Assembly: GCA_016928525.1 (NCBI GenBank)
Contig: JAFGKO010000110.1
Span: 1-18,529 of the forward strand
DNA: 18,529 nt
From: Anaerolineales bacterium
GTDB lineage: Bacteria > Chloroflexota > Anaerolineae > Anaerolineales > Villigracilaceae
Direction of reading: 5' to 3'
Part shown: positions 15,046 through 18,529 of the stretch, piece after piece
Numbering within the stretch: position 1 is the first letter of the stretch
Layout: each line of letters starts with the position of its first letter
Position numbers and translations under genes: made by a program
The notes under the pieces: generated by a model
What the model was told of the DNA's origin: nothing
Databases searched by the model: none
What the model saw: only the letters and a program-made list of their open reading frames with translations

Positions 15046-15085
15046 CTCTGGAAGCGGCCTGGATATGAGCCGCTTCCAGAGTTTT
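15046..15085 (+). terminator. Intercistronic hairpin after the binding-protein gene (attenuator or mRNA stabiliser)
   Basis: CTCTGGAAGCGGC (15046-15058) and GCCGCTTCCAGAG (15069-15081) form a perfect 13-bp stem with a 10-base loop, followed by TTTT (15082-15085). It lies in the 131-base gap before the permease gene. The T-run is short, so partial termination is likely; such hairpins let the binding protein be made in excess over the membrane parts. Confidence 0.75.
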
Positions 15086-15163
15086 CATACCAAGATAGCT
15101 CTTCAGGAATTTCCGTTGTAGATACCCAAAGCTTGGAGAACCACCAAGATTCGAGGAGGACCG

Positions 15164-16006
15164 ATGGAGACAACAGTAAAAGGCCCTGAAAAAGGACTTG
15201 CCGACCAGATTTACGAGGCGCAGCAGCGTAAAAAACGCGTCTTCACTACGAACGTTGCCATCTCCTGGATTGCCCTGCTTCTATTTTTGCTGTATATCTT
15301 CAGCGGTACATCCTTATCGATCGGAGGATTCCAACTAAAAACAATTCGGCTCGATAGCGAATTCATCCGAGATAATCTAACATTTGTTGCCAGTGGCGCG
15401 GGAGTAACAATTTTCATATCCGGACTCTCCATCCTGCTTGCCACGAGCCTGGCATTGCTGGCCGCACTGGGACGGCTCTCGACCTTTCCTCCGATCTATG
15501 CGCTGAGTACATTCTACGTATCGCTCATTCGCGGTACGCCGCTCTATCTGCAAATCTTCTTCTTCTTCCTGGCCTTGCCGCAGTTAGGGATTATCCTGCC
15601 CGGCCTCTGGGCGGGCGTTCTGGCATTGGGCCTCAACTATGGCGCCTATGAGAGCGAGGTTTTCCGAGCTGCATTAAGCTCCGTTGGCAAGGGTCAGCGT
15701 GAGGCGGCTCTGGCTATCGGCATGACCCCGGGACAGATGATGCGGCGCATTGTCTTTCCACAAGCGCTACGTTTCGCCATCCCGCCATTGGGTAATGATT
15801 TTATTTCGATGCTTAAGGATTCGGCGCTGGTTGCTGCCACAGGCTTTGTCCACGAGTTGATGTGGCGCGCTACCAAAGTTGGCCGCGCCACCTTCCATAA
15901 CCTGGAAGCACTGATCATGGCCGCCATATTTTACTGGGTCATGACTCTGGTGTTCAGTTATTTCCAGAGTCGCCTGGAAACGAATTTAGCCAAAGGAGAT
16001 CGCTAA
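15164..16006 (+). CDS. Polar amino-acid ABC transporter permease
   Basis: The 280-residue integral membrane protein has a first hydrophobic segment at about 32-49, then the HisM/GlnP-type core. [21 protein letters not shown] is the hallmark of this permease family, and the cytoplasmic EAA loop reads [20 protein letters not shown], the docking site for the ATPase. Later segments include [17 protein letters not shown] and a C-terminal membrane helix. A GAGGAGGA ribosome site precedes the ATG. It is the only permease gene in the operon, so a homodimer is expected. The stop is one base before the ATPase ATG. The N-terminal cytoplasmic tail and the additional first segment make it longer than the minimal five-helix type. 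Confidence 0.93.
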   Translation: METTVKGPEKGLADQIYEAQQRKKRVFTTNVAISWIALLLFLLYIFSGTSLSIGGFQLKTIRLDSEFIRDNLTFVASGAGVTIFISGLSILLATSLALLAALGRLSTFPPIYALSTFYVSLIRGTPLYLQIFFFFLALPQLGIILPGLWAGVLALGLNYGAYESEVFRAALSSVGKGQREAALAIGMTPGQMMRRIVFPQALRFAIPPLGNDFISMLKDSALVAATGFVHELMWRATKVGRATFHNLEALIMAAIFYWVMTLVFSYFQSRLETNLAKGDR

Positions 16007-16007
16007 C

Positions 16008-16769
16008 ATGTCCAACATCATCAAGATCTCCAACCTTGATAAAATCTTCGGGCGTCTGCACGTCCTGCACAAAATTAACCTGGAAGTCAAGCGAAGTGAA
16101 GTCGTTTGCATTATTGGGCGCAGCGGTTCTGGAAAAAGCACACTGCTGCGCTGCATTAACTTCCTGGAGGAGCCATCTGGGGGGACGATCGAAGTAGAAG
16201 GACTGGTCGCAAAAGCCGGCTCAAAAGGAAAGGAACATCGCGAGCTAGTACATGCTATCCGTCTCAAGACCGGTATGGTCTTTCAGGAATTCAATCTGTT
16301 CCCTCATATGAGTGTGCTGGAAAATGTAACGGAAGGGCCTGTGACAGTCAAAAAAATGGATAAAGCCAAAGCCATTGAACTTGCCGAAATGAACCTCGAC
16401 CGCGTCGGCCTGTTTGACAAAAAGAACGAATTTCCTAACCGCCTCTCCGGCGGGCAGAAACAACGCGTTGCTATTGCCCGTGCCCTGGCCATGGAACCAC
16501 GGGTCATGCTTTTCGACGAACCCACTTCTGCGCTTGACCCGGAGCTCATCGGCGAGGTGCTCAACGTAATGAAAAAAGTCGCCAAAGAAGGCATGACCAT
16601 GCTGGTAGTCACGCACGAAATGGGTTTTGCTCGCGAGGTAGCCGACCGCGTTGTTGTCCTTGGCGAAGGCAATATTATTGAAGAAGGTCCTCCTTCCGAA
16701 CTCTTTTCTAATCCACAACACGATCAGACCAAAGCCTTGATCGACCGCTATCGCTCAGCCGAAGGATAA
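16008..16769 (+). CDS. Polar amino-acid ABC transporter ATP-binding protein (GlnQ/HisP type)
   Basis: The 253-residue ATPase has all nucleotide-binding motifs: Walker [10 protein letters not shown] (37-45), Q-loop [12 protein letters not shown], signature [15 protein letters not shown], Walker [15 protein letters not shown] and the switch His in [12 protein letters not shown]. The [17 protein letters not shown] wording is characteristic of amino-acid importers. It powers uptake of the ligand captured by the lipoprotein at 14130. The AAGGAG ribosome site lies within the last codons of the permease gene, so translation is coupled. An intrinsic terminator follows 20 bases after the stop, closing the operon. 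A short charged insert ([12 protein letters not shown]) precedes the Q-loop, seen in many relatives. Confidence 0.95.
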   Translation: MSNIIKISNLDKIFGRLHVLHKINLEVKRSEVVCIIGRSGSGKSTLLRCINFLEEPSGGTIEVEGLVAKAGSKGKEHRELVHAIRLKTGMVFQEFNLFPHMSVLENVTEGPVTVKKMDKAKAIELAEMNLDRVGLFDKKNEFPNRLSGGQKQRVAIARALAMEPRVMLFDEPTSALDPELIGEVLNVMKKVAKEGMTMLVVTHEMGFAREVADRVVVLGEGNIIEEGPPSELFSNPQHDQTKALIDRYRSAEG

Positions 16770-16788
16770 TGAACACACATGCAACCGG

Positions 16789-16819
16789 AATCCCGTCATG
16801 CGCATGGCGGGATTTTTTT
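16789..16819 (+). terminator. Intrinsic terminator of the amino-acid ABC operon
   Basis: AATCCCGTCATG (16789-16800) pairs with CATGGCGGGATT (16803-16814), with one T-G wobble and a 2-base gap at the tip, followed by TTTTTTT (16813-16819). This is a textbook rho-independent terminator. Confidence 0.9.
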
Positions 16820-16872
16820 ATCCAAGAGGCAGTATAATCAGCCCGAATTTTTTTATAGGAGCCTAAAATCAG

Positions 16873-17562
16873 ATGGAATCCAAGCAAGTCTCTGAGAGTG
16901 GAGAGTACTGGAAAGAACACCTGCTCAGCTGGGAAGCCAGCGCTTATTACAAAGACACACCTCATAAGGCAAATCTCTGGGATCGTCTCTCGACTATCTT
17001 CCGCGGCGATGCCATGTATGTACGCATGAATGCCGCACTCGCACTGCTCAAGCCGCACATTGTTGGTATGACCGTTCTGGACATCGGTTGCGCCTCGGGG
17101 CGTTTCGCCTTCCAATTGCTGGATGCTGGAGCCGCCAAAGTCTATGGCGTGGACGTTTCGCCGGATGCCATCCAGATTGCAAATACCCATCGCTTGCAGG
17201 CAGGCCTGGAAGACCAGCTCGATTTCTCGGTTATGGATGCTATTCATCCAGAGAGGCCGCTTCCGCAATCGGACCTGGTAACTGCCCTCGGTGTAATCGA
17301 ATATTTCGATGCCCAGGCCATTTCCACCTTCCTCGGCAACCTGCAAACAAAATATTTCTTCCTCGACTTTCCCCACATCACCCGTCGCAAACAATTCCCC
17401 ACCTGGCAACTGCGCCAGGTGTACATCCGCGTCAACAAACTGCCAGGTGTGTACCTCTATCGCCCTGAAGAGTTTATCGAATTAGCCAAACCCTTCGACT
17501 TCAAAGATATTTGGGTGGCGCAACGCGATAGTTTCTACTACATCACGAACCTGCCCAAATAA
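16873..17562 (+). CDS. Class I SAM-dependent methyltransferase
   Basis: The 229-residue protein has a methyltransferase fold: motif I VLDIGCASGRF (68-78) for SAM binding, acidic Asp94 at the end of beta-2 in VYGVDVSPDAI, Asp122 in FSVMDAI, and a post-motif SDLVTALGVIEYF. The N-terminal 60 residues (WKEHLLSWEASAYYKD, then NLWDRL) probably form the substrate cap. The substrate cannot be told. The downstream deacetylase gene starts on the last base of this stop codon, so both likely act in one pathway, possibly on a sugar chain or lipid-linked glycan. The nearest GGAG is about 12 bases from the ATG, further than usual. A TATAAT at 16833-16838 could be its -10, though no -35 is visible. Confidence 0.88.
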   Translation: MESKQVSESGEYWKEHLLSWEASAYYKDTPHKANLWDRLSTIFRGDAMYVRMNAALALLKPHIVGMTVLDIGCASGRFAFQLLDAGAAKVYGVDVSPDAIQIANTHRLQAGLEDQLDFSVMDAIHPERPLPQSDLVTALGVIEYFDAQAISTFLGNLQTKYFFLDFPHITRRKQFPTWQLRQVYIRVNKLPGVYLYRPEEFIELAKPFDFKDIWVAQRDSFYYITNLPK

Positions 17563-18413
17563 TGAGCCGCAAAATCGCCTGTCTCACGCTCGACATGGAA
17601 CCGGATTACGGCGACCCGGGTGGACACATCCGCCTGCTTGAAAACCCGGATTATTTCGAGCGCTACACGGAGACCATAAACAAACACGATGCAAAAGTGA
17701 CCATGTTCACGGTGGCATCGTTGTTCGAACATTTCGGGGACCATTTCGAGCTTCTTGGCAAGCGCATCCCGCTGGAATACGCCGCCCACTCCTACAGCCA
17801 TGATCCGCACAATGCTGCCAGCCGCGATGAGGTGGAGAAATCCACGCAGGTGCTGAAACACGTCAATGGCAGTGGGCCGCTCGGCTATCGCGCCCCCATC
17901 GGCCAAATCACCAAAGACGGGCTCGGGCATTTGCTGGACTTTGGCTACCACTATGACGCCAGCGTATACACGTCTTTTCGTCCGGGCAAATTTGGCTATG
18001 CAAATCTGCACATGCCAAATAATCCTTTCCGGATCACACGTGGAGACGAGAGTCTGATCGAGTTCCCGTTCACAAGCCTGTCGGGAGTCCGAATCGTGTT
18101 TGGTCTGAGTTATGTAAAATTACTCGGCTGGGGAATCTATTCGACGCTGTGGAGCATCTTTGGTTTGCCGGATATAGCGCTGGCCCTGTCGCATCCACAC
18201 GATTTTTACTTCCAGGAACTAGCAGAATTTCATGGGGCAAGCTTCGAGAAACGCGCCTTATCTCGGAATGCCACGCGCGCGTTCGATTACTACGATAAAA
18301 TGGTTGGAAACCTTAAGAGACAGGGCTATGAATTTGTCTTCATGAGCGAAGCTTATCAGCATGTACTAGCTTTGAGCAACCTAAAAAAGGTCGCCCTGCA
18401 AAATTGGAGATAA
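17562..18413 (+). CDS. Polysaccharide deacetylase (NodB-homology) family protein
   Basis: The 283-residue protein has the carbohydrate esterase 4 pattern: CLTLDMEPDYGD with Asp11 at the catalytic base position (the usual second Asp of TFDD is shifted, Met12-Glu13 here), zinc ligands His76 and His80 in AAHSYSHDPHN, and GYRAPIG (108-114) with the motif-3 Arg. YHYDASVYTS and a late LALSHPHDF segment (motif-5-like His) follow. It should remove N-acetyl or similar groups from a sugar, using a divalent metal. There is no signal peptide or membrane anchor, so it would act in the cytoplasm on a precursor, unlike exported peptidoglycan deacetylases. The ATG overlaps the methyltransferase stop by one base (TAATG), indicating translational coupling. 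Confidence 0.88.
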   Translation: MSRKIACLTLDMEPDYGDPGGHIRLLENPDYFERYTETINKHDAKVTMFTVASLFEHFGDHFELLGKRIPLEYAAHSYSHDPHNAASRDEVEKSTQVLKHVNGSGPLGYRAPIGQITKDGLGHLLDFGYHYDASVYTSFRPGKFGYANLHMPNNPFRITRGDESLIEFPFTSLSGVRIVFGLSYVKLLGWGIYSTLWSIFGLPDIALALSHPHDFYFQELAEFHGASFEKRALSRNATRAFDYYDKMVGNLKRQGYEFVFMSEAYQHVLALSNLKKVALQNWR

Positions 18414-18440
18414 AAAAGCCCCCCGTCTGTCAATGGGGGG
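18412..18440 (-). terminator. Intrinsic terminator of the tRNA-Leu gene, overlapping the deacetylase stop codon
   Basis: Read on the minus strand, CCCCCC (18440-18435) and GGGGGG (18424-18419) form a stem with a 10-base loop, followed by C and TTTTTT (complement of 18412-18417). The T-run overlaps the last two bases of the plus-strand deacetylase stop codon. On plus the hairpin has no T-run. Confidence 0.8.
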
Positions 18441-18442
18441 AG

Positions 18443-18524
18443 TGCGCTGGGAGGGACTTGAACCCTCACGCCTTGCGGCACATGGCCCTCAACCATGCCT
18501 GTCTGCCAATTCCAGCACCAGCGC
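18443..18524 (-). tRNA. trnL: tRNA-Leu(GAG)
   Basis: The minus strand folds as a class II tRNA: acceptor GCGCTGG with CCAGCGC and discriminator A, D arm CTG/CAG around GAATTGGCAGA, anticodon stem CATGG/CCATG with loop TTGAGGG (anticodon GAG), a variable arm GCC-GCAA-GGC, and T arm GAGGG/CCCTC with loop TTCAAGT. The long variable arm, anticodon and A73 identify leucine. CCA is not encoded. The promoter lies beyond the right edge. Confidence 0.95.
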
Positions 18525-18529
18525 GGGCA

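Noticed and set aside
16810..16838. Promoter with TATAAT at 16833-16838 for the methyltransferase
   Set aside because: The -10 is consensus but the -35 position (GGATTT) falls in the terminator stem and does not match; kept only as a remark in the gene entry.

Overview
The window looks like a chromosomal stretch of a free-living bacterium of moderately high GC. My best guess is phylum Chloroflexota, class Anaerolineae. This is inferred from gene style and content (CBS-type family II pyrophosphatase, squalene-synthase-like enzyme, AOR-type tungsten enzyme, lipoprotein ABC systems, short heptamer/octamer repeats inside a gene) and not from a marker gene. The only RNA gene is a tRNA-Leu(GAG) at the right edge. 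I see no phage, transposase, integrase or CRISPR.

Layout. (1) 1-2728, all minus strand: the N-terminal part of an XdhC/CoxI molybdoenzyme accessory protein, a 54-bp inverted-repeat element, then a two-gene unit in which a CBS-domain Mn-dependent inorganic pyrophosphatase is followed 14 bp later by a squalene/phytoene-synthase-family enzyme. The synthase makes pyrophosphate and the pyrophosphatase removes it. (2) 2794-7719, plus strand: an orphan family-1 solute-binding lipoprotein, a large membrane histidine kinase with a duplicated extracytoplasmic sensor, and a stand-alone response regulator. No transporter genes are present, so this may be a binding-protein-assisted sensory system. It ends at a strong hairpin (7771-7807). 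(3) 13908 down to 7812, minus strand: SCP2 lipid-carrier protein, AOR-family tungsten aldehyde oxidoreductase, a doubtful small ORF, histidine phosphatase, and an XdhD-like fused molybdenum hydroxylase. Two different metal-pterin enzymes thus share an apparent transcription unit. (4) 13990-16819, plus strand: a complete polar amino-acid ABC importer (binding lipoprotein, permease, ATPase), with a strong hairpin after the first gene and a terminator after the last. (5) 16873-18413, plus strand: a SAM methyltransferase and a NodB-type polysaccharide deacetylase overlapping by one base. (6) 18412-18524, minus strand: tRNA-Leu and its terminator.

The most notable points are: the molybdenum hydroxylase has lost all four cysteines of its N-proximal [2Fe-2S] cluster but keeps the second cluster; the same gene carries three separate short-period tandem repeat tracts (periods near 7 and exactly 8) read through in frame; the SCP2-AOR-phosphatase-hydroxylase gene set; the orphan binding protein beside a double-sensor kinase; the squalene-synthase-like enzyme with one aspartate of its second Asp-rich motif replaced by glycine; and a probable leaderless promoter in front of the pyrophosphatase.
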